Source of the DNA: Cyathus striatus
Taxonomy: Eukaryota > Basidiomycota > Agaricomycetes > Agaricales > Nidulariaceae
Reading direction: 5' to 3'
Assembly (NCBI GenBank): GCA_025738555.1
Contig: JAOVFP010000011.1
Span: 2,046,001 to 2,110,000 of the forward strand
DNA length: 64,000 nucleotides
Shown: in pieces, positions 48,730-60,711 of the stretch
Position numbering within the stretch: position 1 is the first letter of the stretch
Layout: each line of letters opens with the position of its first letter
Translations under genes and position numbers: made by a program
The notes under the pieces: model-generated
Database searches by the model: none
Seen by the model: only the letters and a program-made list of their open reading frames with translations
What the model was told of the DNA's origin: nothing

Positions 48730-50160
48730 TGAACACTTGGTCGAAAGAGTCCAGTATTGTCCTTCACTCACTTCTTCACCGGGCCTGACGAAAAGGAAAA
48801 GAAAAGTTCGGATCCGAACCGGAACCGTGAAGATAACGAAGAGATAAACGGCTGCACCACCACTTGCTCGGTCTAGCGGCGGACAGGTATCGTCTATTGT
48901 ATGGTGTTTGGCAGCAGCTTCGTGTAAGTAAACATGTAGCAATGTAATGCGTAAACGCGAAACAGGAACCCTGAGTGCGCTCACACCACACCTACACCTT
49001 ATGTTCTCTAACAACATGTATTCTGTAGATCATTTCAATATACTCCTGTGTTATAATTAAAAGTATAGCCCAACGTGTATATGAATCATCTCAATATGTT
49101 CTAACTTAGAAGAGTAACCAATAGAAATAGTTAACTTGTAGCTAACTATGGCTAAGCACATAACAGATGCTGCATTGAGTACTTAATTTTCCTTCATTTC
49201 ACCCACTGCTTTGAGTGGCATACTACTTTGTGCAAATAGCTCTGATTACATGCAAGATTTTATTCTAGAATAGCTCGTTAACCTTCTAAATATTTCGAAC
49301 ACATTCAACGGTACACATGGGCGAAGCTTTCCTAGTATGCATCAATCCTACGAGAAATTTTTATCTTGTACATATCTCTCTTAACATTTATTTATAAAGT
49401 AAGTCTCATTATTCTAATCTAACAAGTCGTAAACTTCATTGGCTATCTAAACCTTTTATGAAGCCGGACTTTGTTTCATTTTCTATGGTAGTATTTGTTC
49501 ATGGACTCCGTGAAAACTAGTACAGTCTCAGTAAGTGTCATACGTTATTTGTGCCATCGATACTGACCACATGGACATAGTGGCATTCTCAAATTAAAGG
49601 ACACAAAAATAAGAAAGTTACTACCTTGGTTTCTTTCTTCTCTGAACAAATATCTGTCACAAATGGTGCCGGAACATTGGGATATGCTACCAATTAATAC
49701 AAATATAATTGAAGGAAGTTATGCACATGACAACCGAGTGACAGTGGCCAGCCATGCTATTCTAGAGGTGATTCTGCTGTGAGTTTATATATATAGATAT
49801 ACTTTTGTTGAATTCTCTGACATACACATCAGTACGAAAAAACTTGATGGTTTTAAAGGCATCCGTCGAAAATGGAGCTCTTACTAACACCTATAACTCA
49901 TCTCGGCGTATTAAAATTACTGCACAGGCAAAGAGGAAAGCCCTTACACAGAACAAACGGGCTGAGCCGGAGACAAATGCAAAGAAAACATGAAAAACAT
50001 TGTCCAACTTGAAGCACATAGTAATTAACATATTTTCCTTCTACAACACCTGTAGAGCAATTTATTGAAACAAAGTTTCAGTACTTCAAGCAGAATGCCA
50101 CGAGCTGTTTGATTTTGTCGTGTCAACCCTGTCAAGAGTCCTATACCAGAAAAGATTTCA
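48730..50160. other. AT-rich region, nothing assigned
   Basis: No supported gene. A lysine-rich 62-codon frame at 49805-49993 could be an upstream exon of the KDZ-associated gene, but nothing links it to it. Confidence 0.35.
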
Positions 50161-50169
50161 TGAGCGAAG

Positions 50170-52696
50170 AACAACACTACTTCTGACCCAATTTTACTAC
50201 CTTTACCTCAATTGAAAGTCCATCAAGCTCCATTTGTTCCCAGCTCTCCACAGAGGAAACCACGAAATCCTCATACCCACCCCAGAGTTAATTCAAATCT
50301 GCCTTTGTCTCGGTCTCAGTCTACTCCGAATATAACCATGGACACAGCCAAAAATCTATCCAGTTCATCCTTTGATATTGGTGTAGAGGGAACGAGCTTG
50401 GATCATTTCGATTTCAGGGCAGAGATAAGGGCGAAACAGACACTTTTTCTAGATTTCAATGATGTCGAAGATAAAAACTATGAAAAATGTGAAAACTCAA
50501 TCCTCAACTTCGGTGTTGGGTTTTACCAGGTATTGCAAGAATTGTTTGTGGTACAAGGCTGGGATAAGCAACACTGTAAGGTGTCACTGGTGAGTAGACT
50601 AATATATATATATATTATATTAAGTTCAAACCTCATTCACTCTCAGAACCACTGGTACCATCTCCAGTGGTAGTTAGTAGAAGGAAGAATGGAAGCTGTG
50701 TGTATGTGTCCTCAAGAAACTGCAACATGTGTGCATGCACAGCTCCTCAAGAGATTTGGAGATATGAAATTTTCAAGAGACAATACAATACCATCTGATA
50801 AGATATTTTTTTAATAGCTTGGTCAATATGGGAGCTGACTGATACCTGTAGAACCTGACAAAGTTGTAATGGTTATTATTGATTTGGAATTTTCTCCTTT
50901 CTACTTGTTTTCCATGTCATCTGGCCCTCAAATTATTGAATGAGTAATTGTTATTCATGAGAAGATGGAACATGGTGCCGCAGGTTGGAGGTGCAGAAAA
51001 TGCAGACCTTCTGGCTGTGAACACATAGTGCTCTCAATGAAATACTTACAATCATTGCAAGAATTGGCTCCTGTAAACCCAGATACTGATTCGAGCCTAC
51101 CTCAAGTATCAGGTAAGTAGACACTACTGTATACTTTTAATAAACCCCTGACAGTCTATTCAGATCACAGCAACCATGTGTTACATTTGGCTAGTGATGA
51201 TGACATAGCTATCTCACATCTTCTGATAATGCCACCCATATGGGCCACTATGGAAATTGATCATCAGCTATATGACAAAATGGCATGCAAACTTTCATCA
51301 CAGCTGACTTTGATAGAGCTGGGAGACAACCCTCAATGTATTTGTGGCTCTGGCATTGAGGAAGCTGGAGATTTACTTGAAAAACTATGCATTGTTTACA
51401 GAACAGAGAGTGCTTTCCAAACTAACATTCAGCTCCATTCATGTTTGAAATGTCGCAACCGATATATTGGGCCCGAATGCTGTGAGATTGGCCTCTTAAA
51501 TTTGAACAACAGGTCTCTGTTTACACATGGACCACTGGAGTGTTATACTACCACATTCACATCTTCAGAAACACCAATGGCAGCCTTCACAACTGATACC
51601 ACTCAAACTTATATGAGTTCTGGGAATGGAATCCCTTTTGTCTCTAATGCAACTTTTCATGCAGCATGGTTTGCTTATGCAGATCTGGTTGTACTAGAGA
51701 ATGTATAGATTTTCTTCTTCAGGTATGGAAAATAATGTTGTCTTCTTGAGGATAAACATGCTGATCACACATGCAGATAGCAGCTGAAGAATCAGTTGTG
51801 CAGATGGTTAATAGGCCTAGCTATGAGAGTCTGTGCAAGTTTTTACGAAATCCAAGAGAGGACAATGTGTCCATATTAACGCACATACCTGCAATTTATA
51901 TGGTACTCAGATATGAAGCTTGCACAAACCAAACTATCTCTACAGACATTGTCAGAATTTGCAATTGGATCACAATTCACACACATGAAGTGCTTGTACA
52001 GCTTATAAATCAAAGTCCAATGTGCCCTGTGGATCTCAATATAGTACAGGATAACACCAACTGGAAGACCATATGTCATATTTTGTTACATAGAATTTTT
52101 AGCTGAATAATTTAATTAACTAGACTGGATCATGCTACAGTATGTCTATGGTATGACATAGACCTAAGTACCCTATGCTAAAGCATGATCAAACTGCAGA
52201 GAAAGCTGTGTCAGGAGCCTGAAGGGGTGGTCAGTGCACCAAATATTTCAGCCAGTATTCTCAACAATGTTTGACTGGTGGACTAATGGCAGTTTGGTGC
52301 ACCCATTCAATTTGCTATGGCTTCCATTGCATGCCAACTAGTGAAGGTCACAACAATGTGTTTTCAGCATTGTACACTCATTGGGCTGTGCCTCCAAAAT
52401 GAGTGATATATGACTTCACATGCACCTTAGGTCCTTATTGTATGACAAGAGAAGGTGATTTCTTTGTGAACACAGATTTCGTCATAGATCTCTTTCATGT
52501 GCCTGGTTATACAAAATGTTCCCCTGCATGTTTTTTAAAAACATATGCAGGAGCTGATCCAAGACTAAAGTCCATCAATTCTAGTGCAGCGGAGTGTGGC
52601 AACTCTGTTCTTGCACACATTAGAAAATCTGTTAGCTATATGGGTCAGTACAGAGCAACACTCTACATGAAGACTTTCATTTCGATAAACAATTGA
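50170..52696 (+). pseudogene. KDZ-transposon-associated cysteine-cluster (CxC5-like) protein, decayed
   Basis: Fungal proteins of this type accompany Kyakuja-Dileera-Zisupton transposons; whether they act in transposition or are domesticated is unknown. Readable blocks in order: serine-rich N-terminus and KQTLFLDFNDVEDKNYEKC (50212-50580); first cysteine cluster VCMCPQETATCVHAQLLKRF (about 50698); second, WRCRKCRPSGCEHI (about 50983); a long open frame with CLKCRNRYIGPECCEIGLLN (51178-51708); SVVQMVNRPSYESLCKFL (51771-52106); and LTGGLMAVWCTHSICYGFHC followed by IYDFTCTLGPYCMTREGDFF and AECGNSVLAHI (52260-52696). Frame breaks: TAG after VVLENV (51706-51708) and TGA before VIYDF (52400-52402). 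The order and spacing of blocks suit one former protein of about 700-800 residues. Flanking TIRs were not found. Confidence 0.65.
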
Positions 52697-52699
52697 GGT

Positions 52700-54220
52700 C
52701 AAACACTTAAACAACATAAATCTTAATTAGTTCTACATATATGTGATTGTATACTTCCACCTTGAATATGTATTAGCAATGGTACATGTTGATGATGCTA
52801 TCTTTATAATATGACTCATTTGACAACTACCCTCATGATATCTACTGGACTTCATTTAAGCTACTGATAAGTTCTATGTTCTGCTTGTGTTACTTCCCTC
52901 ACAAAGACCACAATCGTGCCTTGTGTTTCTAATCACCATGAATGCTCTTCTATGTGTGGAAAGAAAGCTCTATAAATGATTGCTGAGTATAGTACCATCA
53001 AGGTGCTCTAGTTCTTCATGCTATAAGACCCTAAGTAACATCTTTAAATGCCTAAGTGCTTCGTTCTTTTAGGTCTCATGATTACCACATGCTAAAGGTA
53101 CTTCAACATTTTACACCACCATGTAGATAATGAAAGATTCGCCATGCCAGCTGACAGTCTAACTGTTACTGACTCATATCAATAAATTGGTATAAAACAG
53201 TAGTAGATACATCACAAATACCACACCACATCTCCTCAAACCTCTGTTTTTACCACTTTAATTGCATTTGCTTCACAATGTCATTCCAATCTGAGAATAC
53301 TGCCCCACAAGAATCTGGAAACTCTGCATTACCCAGGGATGGATTAGGCTCTGGGAGTGTACAGGTACATGATGAACCTATGCAGTTCATTCAAACCATT
53401 CTGACATTATATATCAGGTGCTGGCTAATACACACAGTACCTTGCCTTCTAGGAGGCCAGAGGTAAGTAAACTAACTACATAATATAATTCAATAATGAT
53501 TTATCTAACATTACACATTAGCCAGTTAATTCTCAATTACTGCTGTGTCCGATAGATCCACAATTGCTGCCTGCAGAGAGTGGGTCATCTTTTATACAGT
53601 TTGCAGGGAATGGGCAAGATATCCTGTGTTACATAGTGGTAAATTGGTCAGATTAATTTTAGATAAATGCTGATATATTAGGTCATGTCAGCTCCCGAAC
53701 AAATGGCATGTAAGGATAGATGGGAACAGGGATGAAGCTGATGGGCTCATTTTCGCATCTCCCTGTCAAGGTTGCTGCATGTGATACAATCACCAAATTC
53801 AATATTTGTTTTGCAAGCTTGATCATGAAGCCCTTATGGTCCCATGTAATGAGTGCAGGATTGAGAACTGGACTTACTGTGGCCATGGGTTGGATTGCGG
53901 GTGGCTCCTGTGGGGTGACAATATAGATCTAACACTGTTCCAGGTGTCTGCCTGTCTACATCAGTTGCAAGAGGGTATTTGATGATGTAGTGATTTTGTA
54001 TCAACATAATACCAATTACATATTCTTGGCTTGATAATTATTTAAGTGATTCATAGCAGTAAATTGGTGGTATGCATCAAATGTCACTGATCAGAAAAAC
54101 TACATGGAATAGAAAACCTTAGAAAAAGATGATATTTTCACCACATCCAATATTGGCTCAACATGTGTATTTTATGTTCACAACATTGTACATGACCATT
54201 TTCAGAAAATAAATACATGA
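52700..54220. other. AT-rich region with one possible first exon
   Basis: MSFQSENTAPQESGNSAL starts at 53278 and runs to a GTAAGT donor at about 53465. No following exon could be assigned. Otherwise no gene seen. Confidence 0.3.
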
Positions 54221-54222
54221 TA

Positions 54223-54776
54223 CAAACATGGATTTTTACATATACATGCTCAGTGCACTGGGGTGTGTGGGAAATAACATATATGCCTAGTAATACATAC
54301 CATGGATGCTCACAACATTTAAGTGAGTATTCTGGTAGATTACAGTACATTGGAGGCATCCAAACACATATTCATAAATATTGTTATTCAGAACATGATA
54401 GACAGATTGGGAAATTCAATATAACCAAGGTATCATATGACACACCCTCAGCTAAATTTGGATCGACACATTCACTGATTTCTCATTGACAAGTATGCAA
54501 ATGAGCCATGTCTGGGCAGTGTTGATCCTGTATTACACAATGCTAATATGGATTTTCATATATATATGCTCAGTGCACTGGGGGGCATGGGAAATAACAT
54601 ATATGCCCAGTAATACATACCATGGATGCTCCCAACATTATAATTAGTATTCTGGTGGATTACAGTACATTTGAGACATCCAAACAAATGTTCATAAATA
54701 TTGTTATTCAGAATGCATTAGACAGATTGGGAAATTCAATATAGCCGGGGTGTCATCTGATACACCCTCGGCTAAA
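54223..54776. repeat. Two tandem direct copies of a 230-bp sequence with a terminal hairpin
   Basis: 54223-54458 and 54546-54776 align throughout (CTCAGTGCACTGGGGNG, ATACATACCATGGATGCTC, ATATTGTTATTCAGAA). Copy 2 ends in a stem TAGCCGGGGTGT...ACACCCTCGGCTA, and the corresponding stem in copy 1 is degenerate. The family is unknown; a terminal hairpin followed by CTAA is reminiscent of a Helitron 3' end but weak. Confidence 0.7.
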
Positions 54777-55189
54777 GCCTGTTATCAAATACGCAAATGA
54801 CTAGCATATCTACGTTTGTTATTATGAAATACTGTATTGTATTCAAGATGCTATAGTAGTTTGTATATATAGTGGTAACAAGCAAAGTTGATTATGATGG
54901 TACGATATATGTACCCCATGAAATGTAGAAAGTTTCCATAAATGAGTACACAAATTTGGCTCACTTATCATTATTATATAATACATTACAATCAAAATGA
55001 GAAACAAAATTCGATTGTTAGGGTGCCTATATCATACCCTCCGATACACGCCAAAAATTGTACCCATGGAAATTGCACAAAACATGTACCCACAAGCTTC
55101 GAATCTCGTACCCTCTTGGAACCATATTTAACCCTTGACATGCCCTGCAATTGCGGCTCCCCACTAGTAGGAAACTGAGGTATGTTGAT

Positions 55190-55660
55190 CGGTCTGATCT
55201 CCCCAATGATTTCAAACTTGTACCAATAATACTTCAAAGTCCAAAAGGATTGATTTCAGCAATGATTTCATTTTAAAATGCAATTTAAACTAAGTACAAA
55301 TGATTGATTTCAACATTGATTTCACTCTCCAGGTATATGTAATATAGAGAAAAGTTTCCTTATTAGAAAAGGACTCATGGTCTAGTAGATAAAGTAAGTG
55401 TATCTATGTAGTTAACTACTCTAGTATTTAGTATATCCTGTAGTTGGGTACCTAACAATTCTGAGTTATTCATTGATTTTTGACTGATTTTTGACTGATT
55501 TCTCATTGATTGCACATTTATTTCTCATTGATTTTTTTTTAATTGTTATTGATTTCACTCTAATGATTTCTTATGATTTCTGATTGAACTGGAATTGATT
55601 TCTAATTACAAAAGGATTGATTTGATTGATTGATTTCAAGTATGATTTTATTTGGGTTCA
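55190..55660. repeat. Degenerate TTGATTTC/ATTGATTTC word array
   Basis: Many copies of (A/C)TTGATTTC and GATTGATTTC in one orientation. The complementary words (GAAATCAAT) enrich the arms of the 41428-42351 foldback, so the two may be related. Confidence 0.6.
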
Positions 55661-55696
55661 ATAAACTCTCACTCACTAAACAGTTCGCCCTCCAAC

Positions 55697-55884
55697 AGCT
55701 TAGTGAGAGTGATCAATCAAATTGATGGCTGCTATTGTTCAATGCATAGGCTGAGTTGTTGGATTATTTGGAGGACATGAAGATTGTGATACTTGCCCTC
55801 TCTATTGTGAGTCATTTCTTTTGCTTTCTTTATTTACTTGTTCTTATTCTAAACAGCTTAGTGAGAGTGATCAATCAAATTGAT
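55697..55884 (+). pseudogene. GMC fragment between 33-bp direct repeats
   Basis: 55757-55850 corresponds to 34808-34910 of the second-type GMC relic (coding LLDYLEDM plus the start of the next intron). It is bracketed by the direct repeat beginning AACAGCTTAGTGAGAGTGAT at 55697 and 55852. Confidence 0.6.
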
Positions 55885-56118
55885 AGCCACGACTCCATTG
55901 AACTCAGTCAAAGGTCGGATGAGATACATCTTTTTCATCACAGATGAGAGCCCCAGAACCTGCGTAGAAGCAATATATATCAGCACTCTAACTGTTAACG
56001 AACCGACGTTCTAAATGAAGACACCTTCACCAGAAGACCATCTAACAACTCGGTTGAAAAGGTTGACCTGAGGGCAGTCTAATGTGCTCAATCATATCAC
56101 GTCCCGACAATACTGTTA

Positions 56119-56320
56119 TTAAAACGCACACGAGGGTGTACATGTATATCTATTATAACAACGATCAAAATAGCTCGTCAATGCCCACTCGTTTCTCAGA
56201 GAACAAGAAACACACTGATATACCCCTATTCCTCGTCCCACAAACGCACGAGCTTCCGGAACTAACATGCTCACGTCGGAGTCCTCAGACAAATGGAAGC
56301 CATAATGAGTCAAGCAAGGT
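56119..56320 (-). pseudogene. GMC N-terminal fragment, inverted
   Basis: Minus strand reads HLSEDSDVSMLVPEARAF, matching the dinucleotide-fold segment of the second-type GMC relic at 34440-34490. It has the opposite orientation to the 55757 fragment, so this locus is rearranged. Confidence 0.5.
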
Positions 56321-56350
56321 GAGTTGTAAAAGTATTGGAGGTCTCTGAAG

Positions 56351-56656
56351 GTTCCTCCTGCCATTCCTCAGCTTGCCCACACCCTGAACACGAACACCAT
56401 CACCTAGATCTTCAAGCTCCTTAAAATGTACCGCTACGAGTCTCAGCAGGAGAAGAAGCCTCATCTCACCGAAACTGCTGTTACCATTTCCGAGGAAAAT
56501 GATGTGTGTTCTCCAAATTCACACTTCGTACTGTAGTAGCTTATTGTATGATTGCAGATGACTAAGAAGCCCCTCTTTATCAAGTATTATCTTAACCACA
56601 CCGTTGCTCTCATTGAGGCCGAGAAGACTTCCCTCATCATCATCACACACGATGTC
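56351..56656 (+). pseudogene. Ribosomal protein eL8 (L7a/L8) fragment
   Basis: Two exons (56351-56503 and 56558-56656) separated by a GT-AG intron encode VPPAIPQLAHTLNTNTIT, a TAG stop, IFKLLKMYRYESQQEKKPHL, then KKPLFIKYYLNHTVALIEAE and KTSLIIITHDV. This is the central part of eL8 including the start of the L7Ae fold. The retained intron argues for a genomic (not retrotransposed) copy. It is cut off at both ends and carries a stop. Confidence 0.8.
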
Positions 56657-56692
56657 TCGTGTAATGAGAAGGAGGGGTGTAGCGAAGTGGAA

Positions 56693-58033
56693 GGCATGTA
56701 GTGAGGCAGAAGGTGCACAGCAGGAAATGTAGCAAGTAGGAGGGTACGCACCTGGCTCTATGTAACGAGAAGGATGGTGTACGGTATGGTGCATAGCAAG
56801 GAGGCATACCATTCAAAATGACTTTCTATATGTAAATACAATATAATGTACCAATGTATTCATGTGAATTTCAAGATGGTGAACTAAATACTGTGCTTTA
56901 TAGTCTATTATCCCTCTCAGACCTCAGAATTAGCCATAACTAAGTTGAATTAGCATGTATAAGCAGTATAATTATTATAATTCATATTAGTTAGATGCAT
57001 TTAGTATAAAGAGGTGTAATAATGCATAAGTATACTATAATCATGCCTAAGAATACTGAATTGTAGATCTCAAGTTTTCCTGATGCAACTGACCTTTATT
57101 GACTCATCATGCACATGCATCACGCATCATAACTTTTCAATTGATGAAATTCAATGAGAAGTATTCAAATTCTGATTGACTCGACTTATTATGTATAAAT
57201 AATATTAGGCATTCCCTTTTGTCTGAAGACTCCGACGACGTACTATTCATCGTCTGAGATTTGGTCAGCAGCCCATTTTTAAAACAAACTCAACACTCCG
57301 TTACTAACTTTTTTCTCCTTACCGACTAGGCTGAACAATGCCCTTCACAATGAAAGAAGTCGGTCTCGCAACCAATCTCCTCAAAAACGCCCATATCTCG
57401 GCTACAAAGCAAAATATAATTCGTTATATGATCGCACTTTTAAAGATCCAGAAGATCGAAAGTATTGGGAAGGTTATAGAAACCACTGCATTCCTCGGGG
57501 AACTAGACCATGAACACCCCTGTATGGGTCCTCCATACTCGTAGTGGATGGGGAGGGCATTGAAAATATTAAAATGGTGATATACATTTACGTACGTACT
57601 CCTACTTTTATCTCAAGGTTAAACATTCCGAGGGTCGCTCGTTTTCTAGCTTCAGGACGATAGACCAACCGACACTTCACAAAAATTGTCCATCGTAACG
57701 CAAAATATTGCAAAAATAAAAGCTCAAAAGTCTGAGGATCCCATCGCCCTCACGCAACATTCGATGTTTTTCTTGACATTGGATAATTTGTTCCCTACCT
57801 TTTACATTGTAACGTCCTCGTTCGAGGATGTAACGGTTCTATCATGGTCCCTAACGGGGCCGGACCGCTTATATGAGAAGTATGTGGAGGATGGATTGTG
57901 GGACGTTCGGGTCAGGAATTGGTTTGGGCGCATCCTCACAAAATTGAAATCAGAAACCTCAGCGCCACCCTACGTTGAGTCGTAGTGCACAAGAGGTATT
58001 GAGGCTGTAGCACCTATGTAGCACATTCTTCAG
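56693..58033 (+). repeat. Left arm of a 1.34-kb inverted duplication
   Basis: Nearly identical to the reverse complement of 61244-62583. Frames of 68 and 99 codons (57338-57544, 57686-57985) are translated identically in both arms. A third frame reading SLYDRTFKDPEDRKYWEGYR overlaps the first. Unknown products. Confidence 0.93.
57686..57985 (+). CDS. Unknown 99-codon frame, left arm
   Basis: Residues include HSMFFLTLDNLFPTFYIVTS (hydrophobic middle) and WDVRVRNWFGRILTKLKSET (basic amphipathic C-terminal part). An identical copy lies in the other arm. It may continue upstream across the 57545-57685 gap by splicing. No family recognised. Confidence 0.3.
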   Translation: MSIVTQNIAKIKAQKSEDPIALTQHSMFFLTLDNLFPTFYIVTSSFEDVTVLSWSLTGPDRLYEKYVEDGLWDVRVRNWFGRILTKLKSETSAPPYVES

Positions 58034-58036
58034 AGT

Positions 58037-58285
58037 AAAAATATAACAATTTCCTCCAGACATATTTGCTTTGCTATACACAAAATCAGCGGTGCCGTTG
58101 GTGAAACGGATACCACTGTAGACTTAAGATGAGGCGGTCAACATTTTTTCAGACAAATGGAAGCCATGATGAGTCAAGCAAAGTCAGTTGTAAAAGTATT
58201 GGAGGTCGGTTCCAGGTGGAGACTAAGATGATTGTGTTTCAACGGTAGAAGTGTAGCGATGGAAATATAATTGATGTGCATGATG
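58037..58285 (+). repeat. Left arm of the inner inverted repeat
   Basis: Pairs with 58586-58837. Carries a tRNA-head-like sequence GCGGTGCCGTTGGTGAAACG and the segment CAGACAAATGGAAGCCATGA also present at 56287. Confidence 0.88.
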
Positions 58286-58585
58286 CATGATCTCTCGGAG
58301 ATCATTAATCATCATGTAAGGGCGGTTGAGGGAAGGACAAGGGAAGGAGGACGAGGAGGAAGAGTCTGTATGGGTGCAATATTACATGTTAGAAGTTAGT
58401 TTAGGTCTACGTCGTATACAGGTCTGACCAGGAATATTAACGTGCTAAGGGAAGACACGCCGCATGTGCACAGTTGTGATACTGGAGATTTGTTGTGCAT
58501 TGGTAAGAAAAAGGTAAGGAGAAAGCGCGTTGCCTCCACTGCCACACTGTGAGTGTATGTAAGACGTATCTCCCCACGGTCACAC

Positions 58586-58837
58586 CATCATGCACATCAA
58601 TTATATTTCCATCGCTACACTTCTACCGTTGAAACACAATCATCTTAGTCTCCACCTGGAACTGACCTCCAATACTTTTACAACTGACTTTGCTTGACTC
58701 ATCATGGCTTCCATTTTCCTGAAAAAATGTTGACCGCCTCATCTTAAGTCTACAGTGGTATCCGTTTCACCAACGGCACCGCTGATTTTGTGTATAGCAA
58801 AGCAAATATGTCTGGAGGAAATTGTTATATTTTTATT
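58586..58837 (-). repeat. Right arm of the inner inverted repeat
   Basis: Complement of 58037-58285 over about 250 bp with few differences (TTCCATTTTCCTGAAAAAAT versus ATTTTTTCAGACAAATGGAA). The 300-bp loop (58286-58585) is non-coding. Confidence 0.88.
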
Positions 58838-58968
58838 TTAATAAAGATGGCTTGGTGTCTACATTATGGAACAGCAGAGCACAGCAGCGAAAAATTCGAC
58901 CCACTACCTCCTGCTTTTCGGTGTACATTATCATGGCCACGAAAAAAGAGACTTCAATAGGAAGTTAT

Positions 58969-59050
58969 GCACCCATGCGGAATTGAACCTCTACTTGATT
59001 TCATGCACGAGGATATCAATGCATGGCATCTGCTTTACCAACGGCACTGC
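58969..59050 (-). other. tRNA-like sequence with consensus box A and box B
   Basis: 82 nt on the minus strand. TGGTAAAGCAG (box A) and GGTTCAATTCC (box B) match consensus. CATGCA/TGCATG could form an anticodon-like stem with an oversized loop (TTGATATCCTCG), and the acceptor pairs at only three or four bases. Its head (GCAGTGCCGTTGGT) is shared with the inner inverted repeat, suggesting a tRNA-derived repeat family. Confidence 0.45.
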
Positions 59051-59319
59051 TGATTTGATTCATAATAAAGTAAAGATATCTAGCAAAAATAAGTTATAAT
59101 TTATCTTTAATAAAGCCTAAAAAAGCTGTCCAGGCACAAGCTGAGTGGAATAGTACTTTTTCTTGCTTCGCAGCGTACATTATCGGTAACGGAGGCGAGA
59201 GGAGAGTAAGACTCGGAGGAGACAAGTTGGGCCGGGAGTGTGACGCGCACGTACGCCTTACATCGTGTTTGGTGTTTGCAGTGGTTACGAAAAAGAAAGA
59301 TGGCAGAACATACACTGAG

Positions 59320-60430
59320 TCAGTGAAGCCACAGGGAATGAACAGAATAAATATCCACAACCAAGTGCCATTCGACCTCAGCCCGGGGTATTGGTGAGCG
59401 GGACCGCGGTCGATACGATTACTGCCCTCGCAGCTTGATATGGGGTTCTTGCGGTACGGGGGTGCACTCGTACCAGTAGTCTTCATCGTCCTTGCAGGAT
59501 TCGTCATTTGGTAATGGAGGCGTGCTCGTACCTCGCATGCATACGTCGTTCTAGTCCTTCATGTAGTTGAACTCACTGAGATAGATATTGCCCAACATTC
59601 ACGAGGACAAATCTAAGAACGCACCATTCGAAATCCACCGGCTTACACTCGCACGTCGACGATCTTCTCCACCCTAGGCTGCAGTCCAATGTAACAGTTC
59701 TTATCACGAATGCGACGATGGCACAAGGTCTACACGGGGAGTTAGCACCAGAAGCAGATTCTATATAGTCTACGTGCCCTACGACCAAAGAGACAAGCCT
59801 CCTCACGCTCCTCACGCTCCTCACTCTCCTCACTCTCCAAAGCTCAACCTCATTAGCATCACCAAGATTATTACGAAAAAAGATGACGGGACATACTACA
59901 CTGCGTCCTCGTAAGCGACGAAAAGTCCAAATGCACAGCAACATACCCATTACCTCTAGCCGGCCCGGAACCCGGACAAGGTAAACATGTGGCTCGTATC
60001 CGAGTGAACTTGTACTCGCGCCACGAATTGCCCTCGTCGGTCGCCACGATCAGGATCTACCTGGAGTGGCCGAATTCCTAGAGGTGAGCATCCTTGTGTA
60101 CTTTTTGCCAGGTATGACCACCGTCTCGGCTGAGGAAGGTGTTGCTGTCGGTGTAGGGAGCGAGGTACTCGCCAATGTTGCCGACTGCCATAAGCAGTCC
60201 GACTACAGACATGGTGCTGTACGTCGCCCTAGGATCAGATCGCTCAGTGTACCCATGCACATGAAGTGCACATTTCTACCAATACCGAGTTAGCCATCAT
60301 ACTACATCCATCGCACAGAAACTCACAGTAGAGCTTTTACCGGGAATATTTCTCCTCATACTCAACAGGATCCTTATACTTCTCACCAACGTAACAATCC
60401 GAATCCTGCTTTCGCCTCTTGTACCATTGC
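59320..60430 (-). pseudogene. VPS10 pseudogene with internal deletion
   Basis: Minus-strand copy of the VPS10 gene at 2-4009. It begins in exon 3 ([26 protein letters not shown] near 60430-60350) and jumps directly to the exon 9/10 junction ([20 protein letters not shown] at about 60275). It then follows exon 10 with stops (TAG after KDAHL near 60085), exons 11-13 with indels, and the membrane segment TWLWIFILFIPCGFTDSV near 59330. The second Vps10 domain's front half is missing. A GAGGAGCGT microsatellite expanded inside the exon 11 region (59800-59840). Confidence 0.88.
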
Positions 60431-60711
60431 CACCCATCGCCCAGCTCCGACTCCGACTCCTCCTAACAAACCTAGACAGATAGATAGAACAGAGAACGAG
60501 AGAAGACCAGAGAGGAATGAGGATGAGGACGAACCTATGACCCATAGTGGGCGACGAAGAATCATGGAGGTTGGAGAGAAAGAAACACGGCGTGCGTGCT
60601 GTGCGCAGTTTGTGATATGTGCGTTGCCAGCAAGGAGAGTGCTGTGAGCGCGTCACTGCACTGCCACTCGCTCAGCCGTGTCTTCTCACGGTCTTATCGT
60701 ATATTGAGAGC

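Noticed and set aside
50212..50673. A free-standing 153-codon gene
   Set aside because: A GTGAGT donor near 50590 and the downstream cysteine-cluster blocks indicate it is only the first exon region of the KDZ-associated gene.
60383..60656. Signal-peptide-like start (MGHRFVLILIPLW) as the true N-terminus of the minus-strand VPS10 copy
   Set aside because: It precedes exon 3 sequence directly, without the first Vps10 domain, and the downstream frame is broken.
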